DNA from: Bacteroidota bacterium
Lineage (GTDB): Bacteria > Bacteroidota > Bacteroidia > Bacteroidales > VadinHA17
Reading direction: 5' to 3'
Assembly (NCBI GenBank): GCA_003250475.1
Contig: QKGI01000109.1
Coordinates: 1-40,387, forward strand
Length of the DNA: 40,387 bases
Shown here: positions 15,979 to 24,695 of the stretch, one piece after another
Layout of the letters: every line of letters begins with the position of its first letter
Position numbering within the stretch: position 1 is the first letter of the stretch
Made by a program: the position numbers and the translations under genes
Notes under the pieces: model-generated
What the model saw: only the letters and a program-made list of their open reading frames with translations
Database searches by the model: none
Told to the model about the DNA's origin: nothing

Positions 15979-18253
15979 TTTTAATTGTTCTGTTCAGGTT
16001 GGCTTCAATGAACGCCGGCTTGAAGAAAAGCATGAAAGCCGGGATCACCAGTATTGCACTCAGCACACACGACCCTATTGACAATAATACCAGGTATCCG
16101 AAATAGCGTATTGAAAGGAACCCTGACAGGAATGTGGCTGAGAAGCCGGCCATGACGCTCAGGGCATTTATTACGATACTCCGGCCGGTAGTGCTGTAGG
16201 TTGCGGCAATTGCCTGGCTGCGCTCCAGGCCTTTACGAAGCTCACTGTTATAGCGCCACAGGAATTGAATCGTGAAGTCAACGCCCACACCTATCATGAT
16301 TGATGAAAGCAGGGCAGTGGCGGAATCGATGGCGATGCCGGCAAGACCCATGATGCCGAACTGTATTATTATAGATACAGCCAGGGGTATTGATCCGATC
16401 AGTCCGCCGCGGACAGACCGGAAGATTACAGAGAGAAGAATAAATACAGTGAGAAGGGCAAAAATCAGTGAGGTGACCTGCCCGTTGATGATCTGTTTTG
16501 CGAAGTCAGCCATTATTATGGCATAACCTCCAAGGGTAATCCTGGCAGGGAAGTCTGCGGTATAGCTCTTTATGTCTTTTCTCAGTGCCTGGATAACATG
16601 GTTATCAGGTTCAGCGAGCTTGATCAGCAGGTGAGCCCTTGTCTCATCGAAATTCATAAGTTGTTTCCAGTCATCCGGGTTGCCGCTCATGTTATACAAC
16701 TCGAACATCTGGGCGATGGCTTCACCTGACTCGGGTATCTCATTATAACCCTCTTCATCGGGTTCGTAGAGAGCCTTACTCATCTCCCTGACAACGTCTG
16801 AGATGGAGAACACACCTCCAACTCCTTTTTGTTCCTTAAGATGGGATGTCAGGTCATCAATGGCCTTCATGACAGCAGGATCCTTGATATCGCCGCTGAC
16901 CATCACCGAGATGGTCTGTGAACCGCCAAGCTTACTGTTAATCAGCTCGGACGCAATCCTTACCGGATGATTATGAGGGAAGTAGTGTTCCTGGTTGGTG
17001 TCTATCCTCAGGAAGGCAATACCTATCGCCAGGACTGACGTTAAGACTGCTGATATGAGCAATACTCTTCCAGGCCTTTTTATTACGACGTCAGAGATTT
17101 TCGATATTGCCCCGGTAAGCAGGTCACGTTTCGCTCTTCGCGGTGGCGGGGCCATTCTTCCCGGCCGGCTCTGAAAATACAAAAGCGCAGGTATCAGTGT
17201 CAGGCTCATTACCAGGGCGATGGCAACCCCGGTCGCTGAGAGTACGCCTACCTGTCGTGCCGGTATTATTGAGTGGGCGAGAAGACCCAGTAAGCCTGCT
17301 ATAGTGGTCAGGCCGCTGAACAGGATGGGCATATTCATCGATCTTGTGATCTCCCTCACTCTCTCCCTCCTTCCTGCCGGAGCCGTCCCGAACTGCTGCA
17401 GCTCCTTGTTCCGTGTCACGAGGTAGATCCCGTAATTGTTGGCAACGGATATCAGTATTATCGGTACAAGAAGGCTCAGGATAGAAAACTTCCATCCGAA
17501 AAGCGGGATCAGCCCCATGGTTATAATCACTGTCAGCACCACTACACTGAACGGCATCAGCACACTCTTCCAGTCGCCCAGACTCAGTTTAAGGACAGCC
17601 AGCATGATTATCAGGGCCAGGGGAATGAGAAAGACAGCGTCGTGATTTACATCCTCCATTATATGACGCCGGATATAGGGCAGGCCTCCTGTAAGAATTG
17701 TGGCACCGTCTTCCTGCGACTTAATGATGGAGTCAACCTTTTCAAGGGTGACATTCTCAGGTATATCAAGCTTTACCGTTCCCGTGACGGCAGCAGCCGT
17801 CATATCCTCTGAAGCAACGATGCCCACTGCAAAACGGTTGTCAAGGATGTCCTGCCTTAGTTGCTCCGTTGCCCCGGGTGTCCGTGGTATCCTCCTGATA
17901 AGAGGATCGACTATCATCATTCCCTGGTCACCCTCTATCTTCCTTGTGGTATACAATGAGTTGACCGACCCGATACCCTGTAACCTTGAAAATCCTCTGT
18001 CAATCTCCCTGAGGTGACCCAGGTTCTCCGGTGTGAGTATGGAACTGTCTGTAAGGAGGACAATGATCATATCCTGTACTCCGAAATCCTTTTCAATAGA
18101 GTCAGTGTTGATCCTTGCCGGGAGACTGCGGGGGATGTAGTTCCTGACATCGGGATCAGTCTTTACCGTAGGGATGAGAAGGCCAAGGGCCACAGCCAGT
18201 GCTGCGCATCCTGAAACGATCCACCAGCGGAATCTTATGATAAAGTCTGCCAT
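15893..18253 (-). CDS. MMPL/RND-superfamily transporter
   Basis: This 786-residue inner-membrane protein has the RND/MMPL two-fold layout. One helix is followed by a periplasmic domain (about 30-190) and five helices, then one helix near 395, a second periplasmic domain (about 415-585) and five more helices. MIGVGVDFTIQFLWRYN (about 665-681) is the conserved helix-10-like segment. The family uses proton motive force to move lipids or hydrophobic molecules. Its partners are the barrel gene 3 bp upstream and the LolA-like gene overlapping its end. The last about 28 residues are hydrophilic and coincide with the overlap. Confidence 0.88.
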   Translation of the reverse strand: MADFIIRFRWWIVSGCAALAVALGLLIPTVKTDPDVRNYIPRSLPARINTDSIEKDFGVQDMIIVLLTDSSILTPENLGHLREIDRGFSRLQGIGSVNSLYTTRKIEGDQGMMIVDPLIRRIPRTPGATEQLRQDILDNRFAVGIVASEDMTAAAVTGTVKLDIPENVTLEKVDSIIKSQEDGATILTGGLPYIRRHIMEDVNHDAVFLIPLALIIMLAVLKLSLGDWKSVLMPFSVVVLTVIITMGLIPLFGWKFSILSLLVPIILISVANNYGIYLVTRNKELQQFGTAPAGRRERVREITRSMNMPILFSGLTTIAGLLGLLAHSIIPARQVGVLSATGVAIALVMSLTLIPALLYFQSRPGRMAPPPRRAKRDLLTGAISKISDVVIKRPGRVLLISAVLTSVLAIGIAFLRIDTNQEHYFPHNHPVRIASELINSKLGGSQTISVMVSGDIKDPAVMKAIDDLTSHLKEQKGVGGVFSISDVVREMSKALYEPDEEGYNEIPESGEAIAQMFELYNMSGNPDDWKQLMNFDETRAHLLIKLAEPDNHVIQALRKDIKSYTADFPARITLGGYAIIMADFAKQIINGQVTSLIFALLTVFILLSVIFRSVRGGLIGSIPLAVSIIIQFGIMGLAGIAIDSATALLSSIMIGVGVDFTIQFLWRYNSELRKGLERSQAIAATYSTTGRSIVINALSVMAGFSATFLSGFLSIRYFGYLVLLSIGSCVLSAILVIPAFMLFFKPAFIEANLNRTIKNDKNDENNVLSDDRFIDVVSADADGPAA

Positions 18254-18256
18254 ATG

Positions 18257-19603
18257 CTAAAAATCAATCTGTATTGTAAAAAACACGCTGTTCATGAAGT
18301 CATCGATGATATCGTACAGTCCACCCTGGGTTCCGGAATAGAAATCCATCCCGGCACTCAGCGTCACTCCGTCTGATGGTTTGAACCTGATCGCTGGCGA
18401 TATCATGAAGTCTTTTGATGTGATGTTGTACATTGTTGTCAGTGAGGGAGTAAGCCTGCCGTACATGAGGTCTCCTTCGAATCTCAGTCCCACCATATGA
18501 TAATATTCGTAAAGCTGATTGTTGTACAGCCTGGAGAATGACTCCGTCTGCATCCTGATGAATTCTACCGGATCAAACCCGGGGGTGCTCATGAGCTGTG
18601 AAAGCTCATTCATGTCCAACTCCGTACCTATAAGCGGGGGATAGGGGGATTCGTAAAAATCAATCACCCTCTTGCCCGAGTATTCGATGGTCATTCGTAC
18701 CGGCCCCGGCGTCCAGTCAAAGCCTGCCACCCATTCAACCTGCGGAAAAGGTATCTCTTCGTTGCCTGTTTTCTCCATGACGGGTCTGCTGTATGCAAGC
18801 GCTCCTCTCAGGATCAGCGGGTTAAGCACTGTCTCAAAATCAAATCCCGCCTGATTTATTATATAAGGTACACCGGAGATAGCTATCAACGGGTTAAGCG
18901 GGTTGGTAAAATCAGCTCCTGTCAGCGACAGACCCGGCATAAGGTCCGGGCCATGATACCACTGTAACCCGGCATCGATGCCGCGCAGCATAAAGTCTGC
19001 CCTGAGACCTGCAGAGTAGTATCCATTGCCAGTGCGTAATCCTTCCGGAATGTTCAGTGTGATATTCTCAGGGAGGTCAAGAGGAGCCGTTACCAGGACT
19101 GACGGGTACCAGAACGGGGTTGCCACTGCCGATAGTTTAATAAATGATGCAGGTGTAAGCACCAGTTCGCCGGCAATGTTACCGATGTCCTTATCTGCAA
19201 AGTCCGGACTATGGTAGGTGAAATCGAAAGGTGTGAAGCGCTGGAGTGGAGTAAAAATATCTGTCTTTCCCCATTTGATGATCTTTTTTCCAAGTGACAG
19301 GCTCATGAAGCTGTTGTAATACATGCCCCATGCCTCTCTCATCTCCAGGTAGTTTACATTCTCTCCGAACTGCTGGCCCATTCTTACCCTGAGGTCTGCA
19401 AATCCCTTATAACTGAGATTGTCCGTTGCAGTAAGCGTAAGAGAGACATCCCCGAGGGCAGCATTCACATCGTTAGTATAGTCGCCTGTGCTGAACCATG
19501 CACCGCCCCTGATGAAACCCCCGGGGGTGAAGGTCTTTTCCTGCGCTGAAAGGGATACAGACATGAGCAGGCACAGCCATAACGTTAGATTCCGTTTTAT
19601 CAT
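18257..19603 (-). CDS. Outer-membrane beta-barrel protein, DUF1302-like
   Basis: From ATG 19603 (448 residues) there is a signal peptide ending at SLSAQ, then many amphipathic aromatic-ended strands and a C-terminal Phe (FFTIQIDF), as in outer-membrane barrels. The segment LSLGKKIIKWGKTDIFTPLQRFTPFDFT (about 96-123) resembles DUF1302/DUF1302-like porins. In proteobacteria such proteins often sit with a DUF1329/LolA-like protein and an MMPL permease. The same three-part set is seen here. A role as the outer-membrane end of a lipid path is inference. A frame to 19627 adds eight residues. Confidence 0.78.
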   Translation of the reverse strand: MIKRNLTLWLCLLMSVSLSAQEKTFTPGGFIRGGAWFSTGDYTNDVNAALGDVSLTLTATDNLSYKGFADLRVRMGQQFGENVNYLEMREAWGMYYNSFMSLSLGKKIIKWGKTDIFTPLQRFTPFDFTYHSPDFADKDIGNIAGELVLTPASFIKLSAVATPFWYPSVLVTAPLDLPENITLNIPEGLRTGNGYYSAGLRADFMLRGIDAGLQWYHGPDLMPGLSLTGADFTNPLNPLIAISGVPYIINQAGFDFETVLNPLILRGALAYSRPVMEKTGNEEIPFPQVEWVAGFDWTPGPVRMTIEYSGKRVIDFYESPYPPLIGTELDMNELSQLMSTPGFDPVEFIRMQTESFSRLYNNQLYEYYHMVGLRFEGDLMYGRLTPSLTTMYNITSKDFMISPAIRFKPSDGVTLSAGMDFYSGTQGGLYDIIDDFMNSVFFTIQIDF

Positions 19604-19715
19604 AACTCTTTTTACCACAAAGGTCATGATGGCAACCGGATCTATCGTCCGGCCCGAATGGGAGGAGGTTCAGATAATGCGGGAAACGGTTCGCGCCACT
19701 CGGACTGAACGCAGG

Positions 19716-20846
19716 CTATACACCGGATACTTCGTTTCTGAAGTCACTGGGAGTTTTCCCAGTATAAGCCTTAAAGAAGGTATTAAAGGTTGATTTTGAG
19801 TTAAATCCGGAATCAAATGCCAGGGCAAGAATGGTGTAATGCTGATATTTCGGGTCTCTCATACGCTCTGTCACCTCTTTTATCCGGTACTCATTTACGA
19901 AGGTAAAGAAGTTGCGCCCATGCTTCTCATTAAGCACCTCCGTGATATAGTGCCTGGGGATACCTGTCTTTTTTGAGAGATCATTGATAGTCAGGGCACC
20001 GTCAAGGAAAGGTTTCTCATCGTCCATGAACCTGAGCAGTTGTGTAAGGTACTCTTCAGCCTGCTCCTCCTTGAGACCGCTCCTGGCATATCGCTCAGTA
20101 TCCGTTGCTTCACCTGAGCCGTTCTCCTTAACGGCAGGAGCAGGATAGTCGAGCATTTCCGGCTGCCGTATGGCATACAGGCTGTAAATGAAGGAGAAGA
20201 TGGTGATAAAGACAAATGTCACCACATAAGGATCGAAGGGTAGAAAGTTGTCAATAATGTTGATCCCGCCAAGGATAAAGACTATAACATAGCCGGCATA
20301 AAAGGTTATCGAGAGTATCTTCAGCCAGTTAAGCGTCAGTCTGGCAGAGGTATATGAGACAAAGTCGCGCAACCTTGACTGGTGACGTCCGATCTCGATG
20401 AAGGAGAGAATACTGTAAACTGTCACGGAAAGGAAGAAAGTGACACCATATACTATTCTCAGAGGTATAAACTTGTCGTTAACCAGGAAACCTGTCAGGT
20501 CGTCAAATATGGGTTCCTCCCTGAAAACGACCGATACGGCAAAGAAGACGATGAACGGAATGAAATGAAGTCCGTTCCATGGGGAGAACCGGAGTGACGG
20601 TTTTGTCATGTGCTGCACGTAGAGAAATAGCAGCGGGCCATAGGTAAGGGAGATGAATGGGAATGAATACATATCCAGCACTGTACGGTTGATCAGTGCA
20701 AAGATCATTTCAGTACAGAAGAGAAAAACCCATGCAGTCATTATCCTGCCTGATGTGGTGAACGGTCTCCTTGTTGCAAGCAGCAGGCCTGCGAAGAACG
20801 ACTGTGATATACCAATATATAGTATGGGTTCAATGAAATCCATCAT
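19716..20846 (-). CDS. Membrane-bound AraC-family transcriptional regulator
   Basis: An N-terminal block of about seven hydrophobic helices (to about residue 225) is joined to a cytoplasmic AraC-type DNA-binding domain (about 275-375). That domain shows LTINDLSKKTGIPRHYITEVLNE and the second helix-turn-helix LALAFDSGFNSKSTFNTFFKAYTGKTPS. I chose ATG 20846 (or 20843), since the longer frame to 20915 runs through the divergent sucD promoter. It lies 112 bp upstream of the barrel gene on the same strand, so it may govern that set. Such fusions are frequent in Bacteroidota. The ligand is unknown. Confidence 0.85.
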   Translation of the reverse strand: MMDFIEPILYIGISQSFFAGLLLATRRPFTTSGRIMTAWVFLFCTEMIFALINRTVLDMYSFPFISLTYGPLLFLYVQHMTKPSLRFSPWNGLHFIPFIVFFAVSVVFREEPIFDDLTGFLVNDKFIPLRIVYGVTFFLSVTVYSILSFIEIGRHQSRLRDFVSYTSARLTLNWLKILSITFYAGYVIVFILGGINIIDNFLPFDPYVVTFVFITIFSFIYSLYAIRQPEMLDYPAPAVKENGSGEATDTERYARSGLKEEQAEEYLTQLLRFMDDEKPFLDGALTINDLSKKTGIPRHYITEVLNEKHGRNFFTFVNEYRIKEVTERMRDPKYQHYTILALAFDSGFNSKSTFNTFFKAYTGKTPSDFRNEVSGV

Positions 20847-20891
20847 TATTATTATATGCAGTAAATTTAACAAAAGGATGAAAAAATACGT

Positions 20892-20899
20892 TACATTTG
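20892..20899 (+). promoter_or_regulatory. -7 box upstream of sucD
   Basis: A perfect TACATTTG lies 30 bp before the chosen sucD ATG. The -33 region is weak (TTTAAC near 20866). Confidence 0.55.
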
Positions 20900-20929
20900 A
20901 GATATCAGCCACCAAAAGAACATGGTAAT

Positions 20930-21802
20930 ATGAGTATTTTGCTTAACTCCGGATCGAAAGTGATCGTTCAGGGTTTCACCGGCAGCGAGGGAACCTTTCA
21001 TGCCTCTCAGATGATTGAGTACGGGACAAAGGTAGTGGGAGGGGTGACGCCCGGCAAAGGGGGACAGACACACCTGGGGCTGCCCGTGTTCAATACCGTC
21101 AGGGAAGCGGTGAAGGCTACCGGCGCCGATACATCTGTGATATTTGTACCACCGGCGTTTGCGTCAGATGCGATAGTTGAATCTGCAGAAGCAGGGATAA
21201 AGCTTATTGTAGCTATCACCGAGGGCATCCCGGTGGCTGATATGGTACGCGTTAAGAAGCTGCTCAGGGACTATGATACAGTGCTGATAGGGCCAAACTG
21301 TCCGGGGATCATCACCCCGGGCGAATCCAAGGTGGGCATAATGCCGGGCTTCATCCACATGAAAGGCCGCATTGGCGTTATTTCCAGGTCAGGGACGCTG
21401 ACTTACGAGGCAGTGGACCAGCTCACAAAAATAGGTCTCGGACAATCGACATGCGTAGGTATAGGTGGTGACCCGGTGATAGGCTCCACCTCCCTTGATA
21501 TTCTGAAACTTATGATGGATGACGATGATACCGATGCTATTGTTATGATAGGAGAGATAGGCGGTGTCATGGAAACCGATGTGGCACACTGGGTGAAGGA
21601 CAACGGTACCAAACCGGTAATAGGCTTCATTGCTGGTCAGACAGCTCCCAAAGGCAGAAGGATGGGACATGCGGGAGCCATTATCGGCGGTGCGAATGAT
21701 ACTGCTGAAGCCAAGATGAAGGTGATGGCTGAATGTGGCATTCATGTGGTAAAGTCACCTGCAGACATAGCAACTGTCGTTGCGGGAGCTCTGCATAAAT
21801 AA
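20930..21802 (+). CDS. sucD: Succinate-CoA ligase subunit alpha
   Basis: This is the CoA-binding and phosphohistidine subunit of the TCA-cycle enzyme that interconverts succinyl-CoA and succinate. From ATG 20930 it has 290 residues. The CoA site is [15 protein letters not shown] (15-29). [13 protein letters not shown] lies at 120-132, and the phosphorylated His is H247 in RMGHAGAI. The frame to 20897 would start inside the promoter. The beta subunit gene (sucC), which often sits just upstream, is not in this window. The next gene is fabG, with its own -7 box. Confidence 0.95.
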   Translation: MSILLNSGSKVIVQGFTGSEGTFHASQMIEYGTKVVGGVTPGKGGQTHLGLPVFNTVREAVKATGADTSVIFVPPAFASDAIVESAEAGIKLIVAITEGIPVADMVRVKKLLRDYDTVLIGPNCPGIITPGESKVGIMPGFIHMKGRIGVISRSGTLTYEAVDQLTKIGLGQSTCVGIGGDPVIGSTSLDILKLMMDDDDTDAIVMIGEIGGVMETDVAHWVKDNGTKPVIGFIAGQTAPKGRRMGHAGAIIGGANDTAEAKMKVMAECGIHVVKSPADIATVVAGALHK

Positions 21803-21807
21803 TTTAA

Positions 21808-21815
21808 TATCTTTG
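21808..21815 (+). promoter_or_regulatory. -7 box upstream of fabG
   Basis: TATCTTTG is a perfect match and lies 20 bp before the fabG ATG, so fabG is probably transcribed independently of sucD as well. No TTG sits at the right distance upstream. Confidence 0.5.
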
Positions 21816-21835
21816 TGCCCAAAATAATTACAGCT

Positions 21836-22582
21836 ATGAGACTACTCGAAGGAAAAACAGCAGTGATCACGGGCGGATCGAGAGGCATTGGCAAGGGTAT
21901 TGCGTTGCGTTTTGCTGCTGAGGGAGCCAATATTGCTATTACTAACATAATTGATAACCAGGAGTTTGCAGACGCCGTTCAGGAGATTGCCGCCCTGGGA
22001 GTAAAGGCAAAGGGATATGTGTCTGATGCATCTGTTTATGCCGATGCTGAGAACGTCATTGATGAAATAGTCAGGGACTTCGGGAACATTGATATTCTGG
22101 TTAACAATGCCGGTATCACCCGCGACACGCTGCTTATGAGAATGACTGAGGAACAGTGGGATCAGGTTCTTACGGTGAACCTGAAGTCGGTGTTCAACCT
22201 GACCAAGGCCGCCATCAGGCCAATGATGAAGCAGAAGGGCGGTTCCATTATAAACATGAGTTCGGTTGTAGGGGTCAGCGGCAACGCAGGACAGTCGAAC
22301 TACTCGGCCTCAAAAGCCGGTATTCTCGGATTCACAAAGAGTGTCGCCAAGGAGCTTGGGTCACGTAATGTAAGATGCAATGCCATCGCCCCGGGCTTTA
22401 TCCTTACCGAGATGACCAGTAAGCTGCCTGAGGATGTCAAGACCGACTGGATCTCAAAGATACCGTTGCGCCGCGGAGGGCTCCCGGAAGATGTGGCCGA
22501 TGTAGCCCTGTTTCTGGCCTCCGACCTGTCCTCATATGTAACCGGCCAGACAATCAGTGTCTGCGGTGGCATGGCGATGTAA
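21836..22582 (+). CDS. fabG: 3-oxoacyl-[ACP] reductase
   Basis: This short-chain dehydrogenase reduces 3-oxoacyl-ACP with NADPH in fatty acid elongation. It has 248 residues. The cofactor motif GGSRGIG lies at 13-19 and NNAG at 90-93. The tetrad N115, S143, Y156, K160 is in place, with IAPGFILTEMT after it and the C-terminal TISVCGGMAM. ATG 21836 gives the usual FabG N-terminus. Other SDR reductases look similar, but the whole pattern fits FabG best. Confidence 0.9.
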   Translation: MRLLEGKTAVITGGSRGIGKGIALRFAAEGANIAITNIIDNQEFADAVQEIAALGVKAKGYVSDASVYADAENVIDEIVRDFGNIDILVNNAGITRDTLLMRMTEEQWDQVLTVNLKSVFNLTKAAIRPMMKQKGGSIINMSSVVGVSGNAGQSNYSASKAGILGFTKSVAKELGSRNVRCNAIAPGFILTEMTSKLPEDVKTDWISKIPLRRGGLPEDVADVALFLASDLSSYVTGQTISVCGGMAM

Positions 22583-22608
22583 AAATGACTTTGAATTGAA
22601 TTATTTAT

Positions 22609-22616
22609 TATATTTG
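22609..22616 (+). promoter_or_regulatory. -7 box of the small RNA at 22621
   Basis: TATATTTG followed by CACC is a perfect Bacteroidota -7 box. The first bases of the predicted RNA stem begin five bases downstream. The nearest TTG upstream gives a spacing of only 15 bp. Confidence 0.6.
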
Positions 22617-22620
22617 CACC

Positions 22621-22705
22621 GGCAGGGCGCTATTCCCTCAAGCACGAGGAAATGCAGCGAGACATAATTATTCCACACTTATTTCTTACGCGCCCTGCTT
22701 TTTTT
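22621..22705 (+). ncRNA. Candidate structured small RNA
   Basis: A run of about 80 bases starts right after a -7 box and ends in a T-run. GCAGGGCGC (22622-22630) pairs perfectly with GCGCCCTGC (22690-22698). Within the enclosed part, TTCCCTC (22633-22639) can pair with GAGGAA (22646-22651) with one bulged C. The closing stem plus T-run also serves as a terminator. I find no coding frame. It does not show the SRP RNA hallmark (GGAA tetraloop in a paired stem). It could instead be a terminator for fabG with a very long loop. The family is not recognised. Confidence 0.5.
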
Positions 22706-22716
22706 ATTGTAAATAT

Positions 22717-22788
22717 GCCTCCTTAGCTCAGTGGTAGAGCAGCTCACTCGTAATGAGCAGGTCGTGGGTTCAACTCCCATGGGAGGCT
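22717..22788 (+). tRNA. tRNA-Thr (anticodon CGU)
   Basis: A full cloverleaf is visible. The acceptor stem is GCCTCCT/GGGAGGC, the D arm GCTC...GAGC, and the anticodon stem GCTCA/TGAGC encloses loop CTCGTAA. The T arm is GTGGG TTCAACT CCCAT. The anticodon CGU reads ACG (Thr). CCA is not encoded. Confidence 0.96.
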
Positions 22789-22867
22789 CTCGGGCCTGCG
22801 TGAGAGGAGGCGCGGAGTGAAAACTGAACATCATGTCATAGCCCCGCTTGCCGGGCGACAATAAAAG

Positions 22868-22939
22868 GCGGGAGTAGCTCAGGGGTAGAGCATCAGCTTC
22901 CCAAGCTGAGGGCCGAGGGTTCGAATCCCTTTTCCCGCT
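22868..22939 (+). tRNA. tRNA-Gly (anticodon CCC)
   Basis: A full cloverleaf is visible. The acceptor stem is GCGGGAG/TTCCCGC, the anticodon stem TCAGC/GCTGA encloses loop TTCCCAA, and the T arm is GAGGG TTCGAAT CCCTT. The anticodon CCC reads GGG (Gly). CCA is not encoded. It is probably co-transcribed with tRNA-Thr, 79 bp upstream. Confidence 0.96.
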
Positions 22940-22943
22940 CAGT

Positions 22944-22975
22944 AAAAAGGCCCAGACAGTGTCCGGGCCTTTTTT
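22944..22975 (+). terminator. Terminator of the tRNA unit
   Basis: AAAAAGGCCC pairs with GGGCCTTTTT around a short loop and lies directly after tRNA-Gly. The T-run is part of the right arm. Confidence 0.9.
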
Positions 22976-23019
22976 AATTTACACATACCAACAAAGAGCT
23001 CGCTGACACTTATCGCACT

Positions 23020-23051
23020 CAAAAACGAGGGCTGCATCTGCAGCCCTCGTT
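23020..23051 (-). terminator. Terminator of the lemA-M48 protease unit
   Basis: An inverted repeat of about 12 pairs (AACGAGGGCTGC and its complement) is followed on the minus strand by a T-run. It lies 31 bp after the protease stop. Confidence 0.88.
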
Positions 23052-23081
23052 GATAAAACTCTGTGATATAGCCATATGTGG

Positions 23082-24017
23082 TTAAAACTGCTTTAAAAGG
23101 GCTATCCTCTTTTCAATGGGAGGATGGGTCATGAATATTGAGGTGAAAGCACCTGATGCCGGCCTGACATTCTTTTCCTGGGGATTTTCTATAAACATCT
23201 GGGCAACATCCTTACGCTTTACAGCTTCTATCCTGGGATCCACAGAGACCTTCTCCAGTGCCGATGCAAGTGCCAGGGGATTCTTTGTCATTAATGCCGA
23301 TCCGGCATCTGCCATATATTCACGCTGCCGCGATATGGCAAATCTGAAGATCGAAGAAAGAAAATATCCCAGGGCGGCAAGCAACAATGCCAGCAGCACG
23401 ACCCTTCCATCCCTCTTTCCCCTGCCGCCGCCGCTGAAGCGTACAGTGCGAAGTAATGCCTCTGTGATGAAGGCAAATATCCCTACGAAGATTATGGAGA
23501 TGATGAGAAGCCTGACATCCCTGTTCCTGATGTGGGTCAGCTCGTGCGCTATAACCGCCTCAAGCTCCTGATCATCAAGCTTGTCGATGATACCCCTTGA
23601 GAGGGAAACAGTAAAGGTCGATCTGTTTATTCCGCTGGCGAAGGCATTCAGGGAGTCATCTTCAATGACATTGATTTTTGGCATCGGCATGCCGCTACCG
23701 ATACAGAGGTTCTCCACGAGATTATAGATCCTTTTGTTCTCCTTCCTGCTTAGAGGAGCTGACCCTGTGGCCCTTTCGATCATGCCTGTGTGCGAGAACC
23801 ATGCAATGGCAAACCATGCAAGCACTCCCGACGTCACCCACGGCACTGTTCTCAGAAAGGTGCTGTTGGCCGCATCAAGGCTTGCCTCCTCGGCCGGCTG
23901 TAAAAAATAGATGAACAACCAGACCAGGCCAAGTATTACAATGGGAAAGAGAATAAGCAGAATGACAGATTTGATGTTGTTGTTCCATACCTGCCTGTTC
24001 AACCCGATGTATTTCAT
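23082..24017 (-). CDS. HtpX-like M48 family membrane metalloprotease
   Basis: This is an inner-membrane zinc protease of 311 residues. Two N-terminal membrane helices (about 17-38 and 58-75) precede the zinc motif HELTH (158-162). Two more helices follow (about 168-188 and 205-225), with the third zinc ligand in REYMAD (about 233-238). The family degrades misfolded membrane proteins. It follows lemA by 6 bp, a pairing seen widely in bacteria, and the two are clearly one transcript with a terminator at the end. Confidence 0.92.
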   Translation of the reverse strand: MKYIGLNRQVWNNNIKSVILLILFPIVILGLVWLFIYFLQPAEEASLDAANSTFLRTVPWVTSGVLAWFAIAWFSHTGMIERATGSAPLSRKENKRIYNLVENLCIGSGMPMPKINVIEDDSLNAFASGINRSTFTVSLSRGIIDKLDDQELEAVIAHELTHIRNRDVRLLIISIIFVGIFAFITEALLRTVRFSGGGRGKRDGRVVLLALLLAALGYFLSSIFRFAISRQREYMADAGSALMTKNPLALASALEKVSVDPRIEAVKRKDVAQMFIENPQEKNVRPASGAFTSIFMTHPPIEKRIALLKQF

Positions 24018-24023
24018 TGTCGT

Positions 24024-24578
24024 TTAAAAGTTCAGTTTGGGCGTCTCCTCGGCCTGAGCCCTGGCTTCTGCCAGATCATACATTGATTCCCTTTTAAACC
24101 CGAACATGCCGGCAATAAGGTTTGAGGGGAATGTCTCCACGGCGTTGTTAAGTTCCCTGGTTGCTGAGTTGAAAAACCTTCTGGCAGCTGCCAGTTTGTT
24201 CTCAATGTCAGATATCTCCTCCTGCAGCTGAATGAAGTTGGTGCTGGCCTTCAGGTCAGGATAAGCCTCTACCGCCACCTTCAATCCCTGAAGAGCTGAT
24301 GACAGCTTCCCGTCAGCAGCTATCTTCTCATCTATACCCCTGGCCTCCATGGCACTGGCACGGGCATTGGTGATATCTGTCAGGACTGTACTCTCATGTT
24401 TCATATAAGCCTTGACAGCTTCGACAAGCTGGGGGATCAGGTCAAGCCTCTGCTTAAGCTGAACGTCGATGTCGGCGAAGGCATTTTCGCGGTTATTCCT
24501 CAGTTTAACGAGTCGGTTGTAAAGACTCACAGCCAGCAGGGCCAGGATCACAATAATGATCAGAAGTGCATAGAACAT
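24024..24578 (-). CDS. lemA: LemA family protein
   Basis: A 184-residue protein with one N-terminal membrane helix (about 2-19) and a long helical bundle. The family motifs are VKLRNNRENAFADIDVQLKQR (about 29-49) and LIPQLVEAVKAY, then the C-terminal YPDLKAS and PSNLIAGMFGFK. The function of LemA is not well defined. It is commonly next to M48 proteases or TPM-domain genes, as here. It is the first gene of the pair. Confidence 0.93.
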   Translation of the reverse strand: MFYALLIIIVILALLAVSLYNRLVKLRNNRENAFADIDVQLKQRLDLIPQLVEAVKAYMKHESTVLTDITNARASAMEARGIDEKIAADGKLSSALQGLKVAVEAYPDLKASTNFIQLQEEISDIENKLAAARRFFNSATRELNNAVETFPSNLIAGMFGFKRESMYDLAEARAQAEETPKLNF

Positions 24579-24695
24579 CTTTTTTGACTTTTTGGTTATT
24601 AGTGTAAAAATACTAAAATATCAGGATAACCGAACCACTGGCTTGTTGTACCCAGGGTGAAAAAAAGGGTAGTCAGGACCGGGCAGAACCATTTC

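Noticed and set aside
20847-20915. Longer N-terminus for the AraC-type regulator
   Set aside because: The extension overlaps the sucD promoter on the other strand. ATG 20846 directly precedes the first conserved membrane region.
22621-22705. SRP (4.5S) RNA
   Set aside because: A GGAA followed by GCAGC-like bases is present, but GGAA is not closed by a paired stem and the expected internal loops cannot be formed.
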